Origin: Vibrio sp. FE10
GTDB taxonomy: Bacteria; Pseudomonadota; Gammaproteobacteria; Enterobacterales; Vibrionaceae
Length of the DNA: 64,000 bases
NCBI RefSeq assembly: GCF_030297155.1
Contig: NZ_AP028067.1
Span: forward strand, 2,108,001 to 2,172,000
Reading direction: 5' to 3'
Shown here: positions 27,666 to 37,139 of the stretch, one piece after another
Layout: each line of letters begins with the position of its first letter
Numbering within the stretch: position 1 is the first letter of the stretch
Made by a program: the position numbers and the translations under genes
Notes under the pieces: generated by a model
The model's database searches: none
What the model saw: the letters and a program-made list of their open reading frames with translations, nothing else
What the model was told of the DNA's origin: nothing

Positions 27666-27908
27666 TTAATGCCACGATCTGGTACCACACTTTTCACACT
27701 TAAATTCTTCTTCGTGATCAAGATGGAATGATCCAGTATGAGAATCACCTTTAAACAACAAAGTCGTTAAATACTCGAATAAGATATGAAAGCTAGATTG
27801 CTTAACTTCTAATGCAGAATCTTCAGATCTTTGGATAGGAACATGCGGAGTCAAACATTGACACTTTTCGCAATTGTGCGGGTGTTTAATGTATTTATTA
27901 TCAAACAT
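27666..27908 (-). CDS. small zinc-ribbon-like hypothetical protein
   Basis: 80 residues with two CxxC pairs at opposite ends: HNCEKCQCLTPH near residues 11-22 and FKCEKCGTRSWH at the C-terminus, together a plausible zinc ribbon. The part between is unremarkable. The ribosome site is weak. No family or function recognised. It begins the accessory stretch of small minus-strand genes. Confidence 0.6.
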   Translation of the reverse strand: MFDNKYIKHPHNCEKCQCLTPHVPIQRSEDSALEVKQSSFHILFEYLTTLLFKGDSHTGSFHLDHEEEFKCEKCGTRSWH

Positions 27909-28148
27909 TTATATAAACCAAGCGAAGATATAAAACAAACTGCACAATATCAGTTTATCAATCAAATCTCTAACATCATATTCAAGGCACCATTTGGTTA
28001 AATGGCATCAACAATTCGATAATTTAGACCTTAAAGGTCACCATAAATGCTTAGAATCTCTTGGCTTCTCGTCAGCAGCAATCCTGTCGATTCGAAAGAA
28101 ATGTCAAAATAGAACACATTAGAGTTCTACGTGACACATGTTGATTCG

Positions 28149-28619
28149 TTAAGTTGATGGCTGTAAAATCATCACCAACTCATTTCCATCGGTAGTCTTA
28201 GTTTCAAAGCCAAAGTCTTGATACACCTTAATAGCTGCGACATTGCTGGCAAACACAGTCAGTCTCAACTCTTTTTCAGAGCGTGACTCTAAAATTGTAT
28301 TAGCTTTAGCCAACATTTTAGACCCAATGGCTTGCCCTCTAAATTTTGCAGAGACATACATCTGAATAATTTCTAAAGCGTTCCCGTCAGCTGGAGTTAA
28401 ACCGCATAAACCAACCAAATCCTCACCGACAAAAGCGCCAATCATGACACTTTCTTGAGTATCACTTTCAATGAGCCCCTCAAAATACAGAATCGGTAGT
28501 TGCGATTGAGCTTCGTAACCTGAACCAAAGCATTCAGGGTGTAATTTCAAGCTTTCAAGCCTTACTGCACGGTACTTTAGGCTATCTTTACTTGCTACGA
28601 CTTTACAATCAACGTCCAT
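28149..28619 (-). CDS. GNAT-family N-acetyltransferase
   Basis: 156 residues with a GNAT fold. The acetyl-CoA loop is in IQMYVSAKFRGQAIGSKMLAKA (about 85-106, Q/R-x-x-G-x-G/A pattern), and a C-terminal strand-helix NVAAIKVYQDFGFE. Substrate unknown. The frame is open to 28775, but the ATG at 28617-28619 starts the domain at once and the longer version would run into the neighbouring YnfA gene. Confidence 0.88.
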   Translation of the reverse strand: MDVDCKVVASKDSLKYRAVRLESLKLHPECFGSGYEAQSQLPILYFEGLIESDTQESVMIGAFVGEDLVGLCGLTPADGNALEIIQMYVSAKFRGQAIGSKMLAKANTILESRSEKELRLTVFASNVAAIKVYQDFGFETKTTDGNELVMILQPST

Positions 28620-28702
28620 ATTCGATCCAAGATAATGATGAATTTTGCGTATTTCAAGCAACGCAATACATGAAATACTTAAGAGTGGTTTAACGTACTT
28701 TT

Positions 28703-29035
28703 TTAGCCATGCTTGGGTGGAAACATGATGATCGCCATGCCAAACAGTGCAATAGATCCGCCAACCAGATCCCACATTGTCGGCTTTTCGCCATCAACAA
28801 GCCAAAGCCATACCAGTGCAACTGAAATGTACACCCCGCCATACGCGGCATAAACACGGCCCGTTGCAGTCGGGTGAAGCGTTAACAACCAAGCAAAAGC
28901 AGCCAGACTTAACGCAGCAGGGATTAGAAGTAATATGCTCTTATCTTGCCTAAGCCACAGATAAGGTAAATAACAGCCCACTATCTCTGCTATGGCCGTT
29001 AAAACGAAAAGACCCACGGTTTTAAATTCAAGCAT
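28703..29035 (-). CDS. ynfA: YnfA/UPF0060-family small membrane protein
   Basis: 110 residues with four membrane helices. It matches the YnfA family along its whole length: [38 protein letters not shown] and [17 protein letters not shown]. YnfA proteins belong to the small-multidrug-resistance-like superfamily; the physiological substrate is not settled. It stands upstream of the acetyltransferase gene with an 83-bp gap. Confidence 0.93.
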   Translation of the reverse strand: MLEFKTVGLFVLTAIAEIVGCYLPYLWLRQDKSILLLIPAALSLAAFAWLLTLHPTATGRVYAAYGGVYISVALVWLWLVDGEKPTMWDLVGGSIALFGMAIIMFPPKHG

Positions 29036-29172
29036 AAAAGCCTCAAACTGATGAAAGACGATACCTCACTTAAATGCGACTATCGAAGCATTCAACCAAA
29101 GTCGTTGTTCCTTGTATGTTACAAGCAATCGACATCACTTGTTAGAGGCAAACTCAAAGATAAATACCGAGC

Positions 29173-29188
29173 ATAATGAATCAACTTA
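29173..29188. repeat. 16-bp dispersed repeat, copy 1
   Basis: ATAATGAATCAACTTA occurs here, 38 bp after the stop of the methyltransferase-like gene, and again at 34589-34604, 15 bp after another minus-strand stop. Confidence 0.5.
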
Positions 29189-29226
29189 GATACGCTATCT
29201 TGTGTTTAGATACCGTATATTGCTAT

Positions 29227-29673
29227 TTAGATCCACCGCCTTACTTTTCGGCAATAGTCTTCATAGTCTTGACCAAACTTATCGCGCATCATTTGTTCCT
29301 CAAATTTTATGTACCATCGGTCAGTCACAAGGACAAAGACCGCCGTAAGCAAAAAAGAGGAATTCGCGGCACCGGTCAGTATTGCAAAACCCAACAATGA
29401 AACAACAAACCCCAAATACATTGGGTTTCGAGTGTACTTATAGACCCCTTCTGTTACCAATAGAGTTGGCTCATCAAACGTCATGATATTTGTGTTTCGT
29501 TTTTTAAATAGTCGCTTGCCAGACATCGCCAGTAAAAGCCCAACACCAATGACAACCAGTCCAGCTAGGTTATACGGATAAAGCATGTGATGATGAGAGC
29601 CAAGCCACCAGCATATTAAGCTCATACTAATGGCAAAAATCAGGAAGAGAATGGGTGGTAATAGTTTTTTCAT
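29227..29673 (-). CDS. isoprenylcysteine carboxyl methyltransferase-like membrane protein
   Basis: 148 residues with four hydrophobic segments. The conserved C-terminal SAM-binding core GVYKYTRNPMYLGFVVSLLG ... FEEQMMRDKFGQDYEDYCRKVRRWI is typical of the PEMT/ICMT family. In bacteria such proteins are presumed small-molecule methyltransferases; the substrate is unknown. It lies 60 bp downstream of a Crp/Fnr-type regulator on the same strand. Confidence 0.85.
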   Translation of the reverse strand: MKKLLPPILFLIFAISMSLICWWLGSHHHMLYPYNLAGLVVIGVGLLLAMSGKRLFKKRNTNIMTFDEPTLLVTEGVYKYTRNPMYLGFVVSLLGFAILTGAANSSFLLTAVFVLVTDRWYIKFEEQMMRDKFGQDYEDYCRKVRRWI

Positions 29674-29733
29674 TTCGATACTCCGTTAAAAGAGTCATCA
29701 AGCATATAAAAACCGAATTGCCTTCACCTTAAC

Positions 29734-30324
29734 CTATGTTAAGCCCATCTCCCGACGAATTCTCGATAGAGTCACGTCAGTAACCCCTATATACATAGCC
29801 ACATGGCGAAGCGGTATTTTCTTACTTTCGTCACCAAATTCAGTTAAGAATTCTTGGTAGCGTTCTTTGGCACTCAACAGGAGAAAGCCAGCTTCCCTTC
29901 TCTCTTTCTTAAGCACAAGACGTTCGAATAATTTGCGCAGGAACTCGCCCCAATTACGGTGACTTCTAGATAGCTCGACCAAACTTTCATAACGTATCGA
30001 AGCAACAGTACATTCCGTCAGTGTTTGAGCAAAAAACGGGCTGGGACTCGATTCGATCAATGAGCCCATACTAGTGAACGCGCCACCTGTTCTTACCAAG
30101 GATTTATTACGCTCATTCCCCTGTTCGTCGATATAAAAATACCGACCGATCCCATCGAGAACAAAGTGAACATCTGATACCAAATCACCACAATGAAATA
30201 TGTACTCTTTCGGTTGGTATGTCTGAGTCGTGAAGTATTGAATAGCCAATTCCACATCGTTTTGACTCAATGGAGCTATTTCCGAGAAAGTATCGTGTAA
30301 TCGTATTTTGTGGGAATTATCCAT
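29734..30324 (-). CDS. Crp/Fnr-family transcriptional regulator
   Basis: 196 residues. A cyclic-nucleotide-binding-like beta-roll occupies about 15-125 and a short C-terminal helix-turn-helix about 150-194 (IPLRHVAMYIGVTDVTLSRIRREMG). No Cys cluster for an iron-sulphur centre and no canonical cAMP-binding motif is seen. The truncated HTH arrangement is typical of small Crp/Fnr-like regulators next to a target gene; the methyltransferase-like gene downstream is the probable target. Confidence 0.88.
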   Translation of the reverse strand: MDNSHKIRLHDTFSEIAPLSQNDVELAIQYFTTQTYQPKEYIFHCGDLVSDVHFVLDGIGRYFYIDEQGNERNKSLVRTGGAFTSMGSLIESSPSPFFAQTLTECTVASIRYESLVELSRSHRNWGEFLRKLFERLVLKKERREAGFLLLSAKERYQEFLTEFGDESKKIPLRHVAMYIGVTDVTLSRIRREMGLT

Positions 30325-30424
30325 AGTTCCTACTCAACCTAATTCGTTGACAGTTCACAATTACGCGACACCTGATGCAATAGTCATAACCTGTCCCTAA
30401 GCTCTTGTTATGTGTTTATTTCGC

Positions 30425-30907
30425 TTACCACTTTCTATCTAAGTCTTTGCTATAGAGTAAAATAGCTCGCTGATACTCTTTAATTGCATCGCTATTTGTT
30501 GTCGACACCAAAAGGTCGAGCAATATAGACATCGCTTCCTTATGACGTCCTACATTGTACAAACACATAGCATAAAAAGGCTGAACTTCTATTGAATCAG
30601 GATACTCACTCAGAGTTTGCTCGAAATAACTCAAAGCCTCTAGATATTGACCCAAGCTTCGATAAGTAGAAGCCAAGCCAAATAAAGCATCAAAGCGTTC
30701 TGTCTCTGACAATTCGCCAGACAAAGACAAGAGGTAATGATCGATAGCTTCTAGCTCTTTACCTTCGTTATCATATGACCACGCAATCTGTAGGTGAGCC
30801 TTCGCCGCATAATGGCTATTGGTTAGCAACCTACCTAGCAAAGAGCGAGATTCGTGATACTTAGCTTCTTTACGTAATTCAATGGCTTCTTTGATGACCT
30901 GTTCCAT
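30425..30907 (-). CDS. tetratricopeptide-repeat protein
   Basis: 160 residues made of about four TPR-like helical pairs, e.g. AKAHLQIAWSYDNEGKELEAIDHY, ALFGLASTYRSLGQYLEALSYFEQTL and QPFYAMCLYNVGRHKEAMSIL in order. No signal peptide or membrane helix, so it is probably a cytoplasmic scaffold. Similar small TPR proteins occur in Bacillus and Vibrio accessory regions. Partner unknown. Confidence 0.8.
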   Translation of the reverse strand: MEQVIKEAIELRKEAKYHESRSLLGRLLTNSHYAAKAHLQIAWSYDNEGKELEAIDHYLLSLSGELSETERFDALFGLASTYRSLGQYLEALSYFEQTLSEYPDSIEVQPFYAMCLYNVGRHKEAMSILLDLLVSTTNSDAIKEYQRAILLYSKDLDRKW

Positions 30908-31070
30908 AATTCCCTCGAAACTTATAACGATTATCGACTAATGCTTAACCTTAACGATTAATCCTAACAAATATTGAGAATCAACCATCAAAATTTACCG
31001 CCCTACCGCTGACTAGTACAAATAACCTAACCAATAGACGTGAATAGAATGGCTCTTACTAAGATAAAAC

Positions 31071-31490
31071 TTATGAAGAGAACGTCATTAGGTGATAACT
31101 GTCTAGCCCATCATCATAAGTTGAAGCAATCACAAAACCATTTGAGTGATAGAAATCAGTAGCGCTTTCATTAGCAACCAAGCATTTTAAGCTCAACGCA
31201 GAGTAATGTTGTTTACTGATACTCAATAGTCTTGCACCTGCTCCATGACGTAATTTGTGAGGGCTAACAAAAAGATGGTGGATAAAACCATCGGGCTCCC
31301 AAATTGAGATAAACCCTAAGACTTCGCTACCTTCGACAGCAACCAAAATTTGTTCGCCGTCAGTATCTCGTTCAAAATCTGACAGCTCGAATACGGTGGT
31401 ATCTTGCCACGTAAACGTCGCTGTTCGAGAATCTAAATATAGCTGCCTTAGCGCAGGTAAATAGTCACGATGATACTTTTTTATTTCCAT
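31071..31490 (-). CDS. GNAT-family N-acetyltransferase
   Basis: 139 residues with GNAT motifs: ILVAVEGSEVLGFISIWEPDGFIHHLFVSPHKLRHGAGARLL is the core with the acetyl-CoA loop RHGAGARLL (about 86-94), and NESATDFYHSNGFV the C-terminal helix. Substrate unknown. Confidence 0.88.
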   Translation of the reverse strand: MEIKKYHRDYLPALRQLYLDSRTATFTWQDTTVFELSDFERDTDGEQILVAVEGSEVLGFISIWEPDGFIHHLFVSPHKLRHGAGARLLSISKQHYSALSLKCLVANESATDFYHSNGFVIASTYDDGLDSYHLMTFSS

Positions 31491-31551
31491 TATTCGCCTT
31501 TATATTGGAAGTCCAATTAAGCACTTTTAGCGCGACCAAAACCCAAAGGCA

Positions 31552-32553
31552 TCAATCACCCTTCAACATGTCTAAGAAAATCTGTCTGGATTCTGGGGTA
31601 TTGTCTCTATGTGTTTCATAACGTACGTGCATTTCTGAATCCACCGATGGCTCTAATTTAATGCTCCAAAGCGCTCTCAATTGGTTCGGTACAATTGAAT
31701 ACCGGACATCGATAATACGCATTTCATCCGTGGGATCTTGTGCCACATAACCATTTGAGAACCAGCGGAAACGTTCAATGTCTTTTGCTTGCTGTGAATT
31801 AAGGTCAAGCCACGGGAAATCCAGGCTAACATTCAGTTTTGCGATTGATTCACCAGGGTATGTCTTAACGGAGGTACCTACCCGTACAGCATCTACATAG
31901 TATCGATTCTCTGTTTCGTAGACCACTTTCCAAACTAAGATATTCGCAAAGCTCGGCTTAGCCTCTAACCGGATAGGCGTATGTTGTCGCTCTTGCGCTA
32001 GTTGCCACCCTACAGCCTCTGCCCTGTCCCTTTGTATCATTCCGAGAGTTGGATAAATCAAAGCCCAAAGAAACGCGACACGAGCCAACCAAGGGACTCG
32101 TTTCCATGTTGCAAACACAAGCAAGATTAAAATAGGCAGTGTATAGACAGGGTCGATGATCGAAATGGTGTTCCAAGCGTAACGCTCGTTGGTGAGTGGC
32201 CAAAACAACTGAGTGCCATACGTAGTGCATGAATCCAACAAAGCATGAGTGCCATAACCTAACGCGCAATACAGCCAACTTTGTTTAAAAGAGAAACCAC
32301 GCCTTTTGGCGATCAATGAATGTAAAACCAACGCGCAAATCAAGCTGCCAATGGGGATAAACAGAAGTGAATGAGTAAATTGTCGATGGAACTCCAAAGC
32401 CAACAAAGGATCATTCTGCGATCGAATAAACGCATCTAAATCTGGCGCTAACCCAGAGAGTAAACCCAAAACTCCAGCAACCACCAAGTGCTGCTTTTTA
32501 CTCGCTGATTGCGACAACGAAGCGCCTAGCACGCCCTGCGTTAACGGATCCAT
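31552..32553 (-). CDS. YdjM-family inner-membrane metal-dependent hydrolase
   Basis: 333 residues. The N-terminal half is a membrane domain of the YdjM/YbcI family with its conserved acidic and His blocks: MDPLTQGVLGAS, GLAPDLDAFIRS, HRQFTHSLLFIPIG and GYGTHALLDSCTTYGTQLFWP. About five helices lie between residues 20 and 180; the C-terminal ~150 residues are soluble, probably periplasmic. Members are annotated as metal-dependent hydrolases by motif, with no defined substrate. Confidence 0.88.
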   Translation of the reverse strand: MDPLTQGVLGASLSQSASKKQHLVVAGVLGLLSGLAPDLDAFIRSQNDPLLALEFHRQFTHSLLFIPIGSLICALVLHSLIAKRRGFSFKQSWLYCALGYGTHALLDSCTTYGTQLFWPLTNERYAWNTISIIDPVYTLPILILLVFATWKRVPWLARVAFLWALIYPTLGMIQRDRAEAVGWQLAQERQHTPIRLEAKPSFANILVWKVVYETENRYYVDAVRVGTSVKTYPGESIAKLNVSLDFPWLDLNSQQAKDIERFRWFSNGYVAQDPTDEMRIIDVRYSIVPNQLRALWSIKLEPSVDSEMHVRYETHRDNTPESRQIFLDMLKGD

Positions 32554-32756
32554 ACGTCACTCATTTTTAGCATTCCATTGAATCGAATAAGTACATTTAG
32601 CTATAGCAGTGAATCGAGTCAAACAACAAGATTTCGTCAGCAGACTCATAGACATAATCGTATTAATGTAGACTGGCAAACAAAAAAAGAGCAGCTTCAT
32701 GACTGTTATTTTTTGCGCTCACCGATAGATCACACGTCATATGAATAACTTTTCGC

Positions 32757-33104
32757 TTACAACTCTTCCCAACTTGTCAGTTCACACTTCCGATACGTCC
32801 AAAGATAATATGCGCTCATAAAAACAGCATAAAAGGCACCAGCGATGAATGATTCATACAATATGTTTGAAAAGGTCACTCCCTCTCTCGATATGCTTAG
32901 CAGCGATGTTAAAGGAAGAAAAAAGGCGAAAAACTCAACAAAGCGCACCACTACATTTCGTAGAAATGGAACATAGTAAGGTGGTCTTAACTTGATCCCA
33001 GCCTTACGCAACCATTGATGTAAAGGAGCGTTGTAGTTCCATTTTGAAATCTTAGCGGCTTGGAGTTGTTGCAATGCCCTCTCAAGCTTTCTTTCATAAC
33101 TCAT
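32757..33104 (-). CDS. small membrane protein, probably DUF6404 family
   Basis: 115 residues beginning MSYERKLERALQQLQAAKI, followed by a short amphipathic region (PLHQWLRKAGIKLRPPYYVPF) and two membrane helices (about 43-65 and 75-100). The layout fits what I recall of the Vibrio DUF6404 family. The start at 33102-33104 has AAGGAG upstream; an earlier ATG at 33131 lacks one. Function unknown. Confidence 0.7.
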   Translation of the reverse strand: MSYERKLERALQQLQAAKISKWNYNAPLHQWLRKAGIKLRPPYYVPFLRNVVVRFVEFFAFFLPLTSLLSISREGVTFSNILYESFIAGAFYAVFMSAYYLWTYRKCELTSWEEL

Positions 33105-33241
33105 GTTGGTGTGCTCCTTAAGAGTTAACATTAAACACTTGGTTGCCTAGCCTTGCTTAAAGTATCCGGTCAGATCGCTCAGCCTGACGCTTACGAACAT
33201 TGCCCTTGTGGTAACCTTTCTAAGTTAAACCACCTTTAGCG

Positions 33242-33886
33242 CTACCAACACAATTCGTATTGGTTATTTCGTTGTTTAAGCGTTAAATCAGAGAAACCAT
33301 CAACGATGAGATCAGCTAATAGTAAATCTTCTTTTTCGTGACTGGTCAAAATGGCGACCGTAAAACATCCTGCATCTTTAGCCGACTTAACCCCTGCTGG
33401 AGAGTCTTCAAACGCAACACAATTGCCCGCATCTACACCTAAGTTTTGAGCAGCTAATAAAAATGGATCTGGATGTGGTTTCCCATTAGTGACGTCTTCT
33501 GCACAAATCATATTGGCGGGAATCTGAAAACCAGATGCAAGCAAACTGGTTTCCGCTACTTTCCTAGGCCCACTGGTTGCGATAGACCATGAATGCAAAG
33601 GTATGGTTGACACAAAATCCAATGCACCATCGATTTCGGTCGCAGCATTCATAGCTTCCATTGCAATCTCTTTCACAACCGCTTCTTCTTCAGAGTTTGA
33701 GTATTTTGAGCCGACTAGCGCAAGTGTTTCACTGATTTTTCTGCCATGCACGTGGGGTAATACTTTTGAGAACTCAATGGCATTTCGTGTTGCCCATTTC
33801 TGCCAAATATTATTGATAACCTGTGTGGTATCAACAAGAGTCGCATCGACATCAAAGATAAAACCTTTACAGACAAACGTATTCAC
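33242..33886 (-). CDS. HAD-superfamily phosphatase (beta-phosphoglucomutase-like)
   Basis: 214 residues. HAD motif I is FDVDATLVDT (residues 11-20), motif II ATSGPRK (near 103), Lys in NGKPHPDPF (near 135) and motif IV VAFEDSPAGVKSA (near 157). The GKPxPDxF and EDSxxG blocks are typical of sugar-phosphate phosphatases of the YfbT/GS1 type. The usual motif-I Gly after the second Asp is Ala here. Substrate unknown. Confidence 0.9.
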   Translation of the reverse strand: MNTFVCKGFIFDVDATLVDTTQVINNIWQKWATRNAIEFSKVLPHVHGRKISETLALVGSKYSNSEEEAVVKEIAMEAMNAATEIDGALDFVSTIPLHSWSIATSGPRKVAETSLLASGFQIPANMICAEDVTNGKPHPDPFLLAAQNLGVDAGNCVAFEDSPAGVKSAKDAGCFTVAILTSHEKEDLLLADLIVDGFSDLTLKQRNNQYELCW

Positions 33887-34026
33887 TCACCTAACTCCTT
33901 AGAATTGACACTTCGATACTTAAACACAACGCAGACTAGCGCTTTATTAAAAAACTGCATCGTATAAATAGATTGCAACTTTAACCTTTCTTAGCGTCCT
34001 AGCTTGCACGTAATTGCTCTCCAACT

Positions 34027-34485
34027 TTACCTACGAACCCTCAAAAAGTTCGACCATTTGTCTTTTACTTCGGACGTCAAATCCAAGGTAAATTCATAAC
34101 CTAAATGGTTCTCGCGGGTAATCTCAAAGTCGAGATGCTTGTGAAACTGTACTGACAATTCGTTCATGCGTAACACATTACTGACCAGAACATTTGCTTG
34201 ATTGTTCTTGAGTGTCTCGGCAATTGAACGGAACAACGCAAGAAAAGCGGCCTTGCTTCGGTAATTAGGATGAACAACGAACATCGGCACAAACCATCGC
34301 CCATCACCTAAGTTCCGTAGCGTTGTGTACCCTATTAATTGGTCTTTCCTGCGATATTCGAAAAGTAGCCCTTGCTCGATGGATTCAGCTCGTGACGCTA
34401 AGTAAACTTCTCTCTCGATTGGAAACCCGGCCTCTTTCGAGATTGCCTCCAAAGTCAGTATGTCTAGTTCTAAATACTCTTCCAT
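34027..34485 (-). CDS. GNAT-like acetyltransferase
   Basis: 152 residues. A GNAT-like core is visible as IGYTTLRNLGDGRWFVPMFVVHPNYRSKAAFLALFRSI (about 50-87); the acetyl-CoA loop NYRSKAAF is atypical, lacking the second Gly. The C-terminal part (SVQFHKHLDFE) is as expected. The ATG at 34483-34485 has a strong AAGGGAG, which fixes the start; the open frame runs further upstream. Substrate unknown. Confidence 0.75.
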   Translation of the reverse strand: MEEYLELDILTLEAISKEAGFPIEREVYLASRAESIEQGLLFEYRRKDQLIGYTTLRNLGDGRWFVPMFVVHPNYRSKAAFLALFRSIAETLKNNQANVLVSNVLRMNELSVQFHKHLDFEITRENHLGYEFTLDLTSEVKDKWSNFLRVRR

Positions 34486-34588
34486 AACTCCCTTAAACCA
34501 ACGAATGCTTGAATGAATGGCTATCCGTATTAAGTCGCTACTCAATCATGCGTCACTAACGCTAAAACCCAACCCTAAAGTGCCATGT

Positions 34589-34604
34589 ATAATGAATCAA
34601 CTTA
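34589..34604. repeat. 16-bp dispersed repeat, copy 2
   Basis: Second exact copy of ATAATGAATCAACTTA (see 29173-29188), 15 bp after the stop of the next gene. Confidence 0.5.
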
Positions 34605-34619
34605 AATTATCTATTTGAG

Positions 34620-35018
34620 CTAAAACTCATCGCTCGTATCTCGCTCATCATAGTTAGGGAAGTCGATTTTCAGGAAGCCATTTTCATCGAGAGTAAATGA
34701 GACTCTCCCACGCTCTATTCCTGATTCATTCATATCAGAGCAGCCACGGAAGACCTCCCAATCAAACGAATAATTGAGCTGATACTGAATACCTTCTACG
34801 TAATGAACACTTTCGATCTGAATACCGTTCACGTTGTGAGCCATATGATCTATGTGAGAAAGGTCAGGGATCAACTTACTTTCAAAGCCACTCTTATTTT
34901 CAGTGAGGAAAACGGCCAATTCAGAGCATAGCTCCGAACCACGAGCTAAAGATTTAGACGAACTAGAAAAGATCACGTTCAATTTCTCCCGAGAACAGTG
35001 TTGGATTTGAGTATTCAC
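34620..35018 (-). CDS. hypothetical protein
   Basis: 132 residues, soluble, no signal peptide, not recognised. The C-terminal half reads as a beta-sheet domain (QIESVHYVEGIQYQLNYSFDWEVF ... RGRVSFTLDENGFLKIDFP) ending in an acidic tail. No catalytic pattern seen. No strong ribosome site before the ATG. Confidence 0.6.
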   Translation of the reverse strand: MNTQIQHCSREKLNVIFSSSSKSLARGSELCSELAVFLTENKSGFESKLIPDLSHIDHMAHNVNGIQIESVHYVEGIQYQLNYSFDWEVFRGCSDMNESGIERGRVSFTLDENGFLKIDFPNYDERDTSDEF

Positions 35019-35265
35019 GCATCATTAAAGCGAGGAAAAAATTAACATAAAATATTTTATTTCAATAACTTAAAAATAAAACCTTAAACCTAGGCTTCGT
35101 AAAACAAGTATGTAACTTGATGATTCTACATGTTTGAAACCAACAACAGGCAAGTATTAACTCATGTCTGAACAATTGTAAGTTAGGCGTTTTAAACATT
35201 AGCGATACATCTTAGATGGGCATTATCAGCTAGCTAGAACCGACTACCCGATAATTGTCATACGA

Positions 35266-36099
35266 TTAGCCGAAAAGTGTAATGGTTAAAGCTGACGCTA
35301 TTAGCCCAAATATCGATATACAGAGTCTCTTTGTTACCGTCTCATTATACTTATACCAACCAATCAAAATTGAAAAAACAGTCGAGAATCGTCTTAGCGA
35401 AGATACAAAAGCAACGTTGCCTATCGAAGCAGCTTGATAAAATGTCAGCAAAGTTAGTAGGTGAGCCAGAGCGGGGACAATTAACGAAGAAAAGTCACTT
35501 AAACTTATAGTCGATGCCCGTATTCTGATCAGAAAAGGCAAATAATATAAGAACATGACTAAGCATATGTGCGCCGTCCAATTAACAGCTCCAATCTGAA
35601 CAGAACCATCTTTATGAATGATTGAGCTAAGTGACCAAAGCAGAACGACACATATCATGCTGTTTACTGCTTTATCTTTTATTATGCTCATTAGGTTTAA
35701 ACTCTCGCCATAAAATATAAAAAAGATCGCCGAAATTATTCCTATGAATCCAAACAAGGAAGGGACTTCATTGTAAAAAACAAAGTTTAAAACTAGCTGA
35801 AATACAGGAACAAAGCATAAAAGAGGAATGACTTTGGCTAAGGATCCATTGCGCAAAGCTAAGAGATAAAATGTCATAGCAGCGGCATCAAGAGTGGCAG
35901 CCGAGAACATCATTATCACTAGATCAACATCGTAGTTCACCTTTTCGAGAATGAATATGGTGGATAGACAAATAGGACAAAGAATGAACAACATTACCGC
36001 TGTAGATTGTATTGCTGATAATCTAGATGTCGACTTTTTTAATGAGACATCCTTCACGGTTAAAAAAACAGCAGATAGAAGAGAAAATAAAACCCACAA
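35266..36099 (-). CDS. EamA/DMT-family transporter
   Basis: 277 residues with about ten membrane helices in two EamA repeats (residues about 3-130 and 150-275), the drug/metabolite-transporter layout. The start is a TTG (36097-36099) with only a weak ribosome site; no in-frame ATG is available nearby. A Crp/Fnr-like regulator lies 61 bp upstream on the same strand and probably controls it. AT-rich and oddly coded compared with the core genes, suggesting transfer. Confidence 0.82.
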   Translation of the reverse strand: MWVLFSLLSAVFLTVKDVSLKKSTSRLSAIQSTAVMLFILCPICLSTIFILEKVNYDVDLVIMMFSAATLDAAAMTFYLLALRNGSLAKVIPLLCFVPVFQLVLNFVFYNEVPSLFGFIGIISAIFFIFYGESLNLMSIIKDKAVNSMICVVLLWSLSSIIHKDGSVQIGAVNWTAHICLVMFLYYLPFLIRIRASTISLSDFSSLIVPALAHLLTLLTFYQAASIGNVAFVSSLRRFSTVFSILIGWYKYNETVTKRLCISIFGLIASALTITLFG

Positions 36100-36160
36100 A
36101 ATAGAGTTCTCTAAGTAAAGAATAGTGGTTCTATGTTCTATTGAAATTCAATGGTGTTAA

Positions 36161-36721
36161 TTAACAATTGTTAATGCGGTTTTTTATTCTTGATAAACTA
36201 ACAGGGCTTATCCCCATGTAATTAGCGATATCAACGCTTGTTAAGTGCTTGACCCAGTGGGGAAAATCATAAACTAAATGTTTATACCTTTCTTCATGCG
36301 TATTGAGCAGAAAAAAACTTTCTTTTTTTTCTTTATAAAGCAGTTGCTGTTCTAGGAGCTGAATTTTTGTGTTAACCCATTCTTGAGAATTAAGCATACT
36401 CATTGGGACTTTAATGAATTCTACTTTAGTTAATGATTCAATTTGATAGCTAGACTCTCGATTCTCTATCCAACTCGAAAAAAGTATGCAAAGGCTTTGT
36501 GGAAAATAAAACTCCTTACATCGCTCTACTCCTGAATCGGAATAATGGCAGGCCTTCAAGATACCAGAGATCAAATAGAATGCATGGGTCTGCTCTTCGC
36601 CTTGACGTAGCAATACACAAGATTCATCGACTAATGAAGTTGAAAACGTAGAAAAATAACGTTCAGGATGAGCAATACCTAGCCCTTCAAAAAATGAGCA
36701 TACGGATTCTATATTTGTCAT
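36161..36721 (-). CDS. Crp/Fnr-like transcriptional regulator
   Basis: 186 residues. Cyclic-nucleotide-binding-like domain about 20-120 (LLRQGEEQTHAFYLISGILKAC), then a C-terminal helix-turn-helix with LTSVDIANYMGISPVSLSRIKN. Organised like the regulator at 29734-30324 but clearly different in sequence. Likely co-transcribed with the EamA exporter gene that follows. Confidence 0.85.
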   Translation of the reverse strand: MTNIESVCSFFEGLGIAHPERYFSTFSTSLVDESCVLLRQGEEQTHAFYLISGILKACHYSDSGVERCKEFYFPQSLCILFSSWIENRESSYQIESLTKVEFIKVPMSMLNSQEWVNTKIQLLEQQLLYKEKKESFFLLNTHEERYKHLVYDFPHWVKHLTSVDIANYMGISPVSLSRIKNRINNC

Positions 36722-37139
36722 ATTACCTACAATATTTCCTTGAATGGTAGGCTTTGCATTACCCTACACGTAAGCCTTTCATACAGAAACGAAAGTTAAC
36801 CACAATATAGTCTAACTTGTATAGGGGCAGATCTGAGCTAGCTTGCACTTTGAGAGAGAAGTGCCACTAGTAAAACTTCGGGCCGATGAAGCCTCTGGAC
36901 AAAACCAACTTAACGTAAAAGCTCTACAGTCCCGCTTTCAGATAACTTTTTGTATCGCAAAAAGTCATAGACCACCGTTCTCAGTGGTGGTTGGGATGAC
37001 AGGGATTAGACAAAAATTTCCACCATAGAACGCTCTTGTTAGATTCGTAACAAAACGATCTTTAGCAGGATGTAGCATCACTATTACATGTTATCTGTAA
37101 TAGCAGCTGTTATGAGTAATCTGCTCTCCGAGTTCTAAA
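36722..37139. other. intergenic region, possible degraded element
   Basis: About 420 bp without a supportable gene. A hairpin, ACCACCGTTCTCAGTGGTGGT (roughly 36971-36991), is embedded in DNA (36843-37050) that looks richer in GC than its flanks and reads like a decayed element or structured RNA. No transposase remnant could be identified. Confidence 0.35.

Noticed and set aside
36971-36991. Terminal hairpin of an IS200/IS605 element
   Set aside because: The stem resembles such ends, but no transposase fragment or second end was found nearby.
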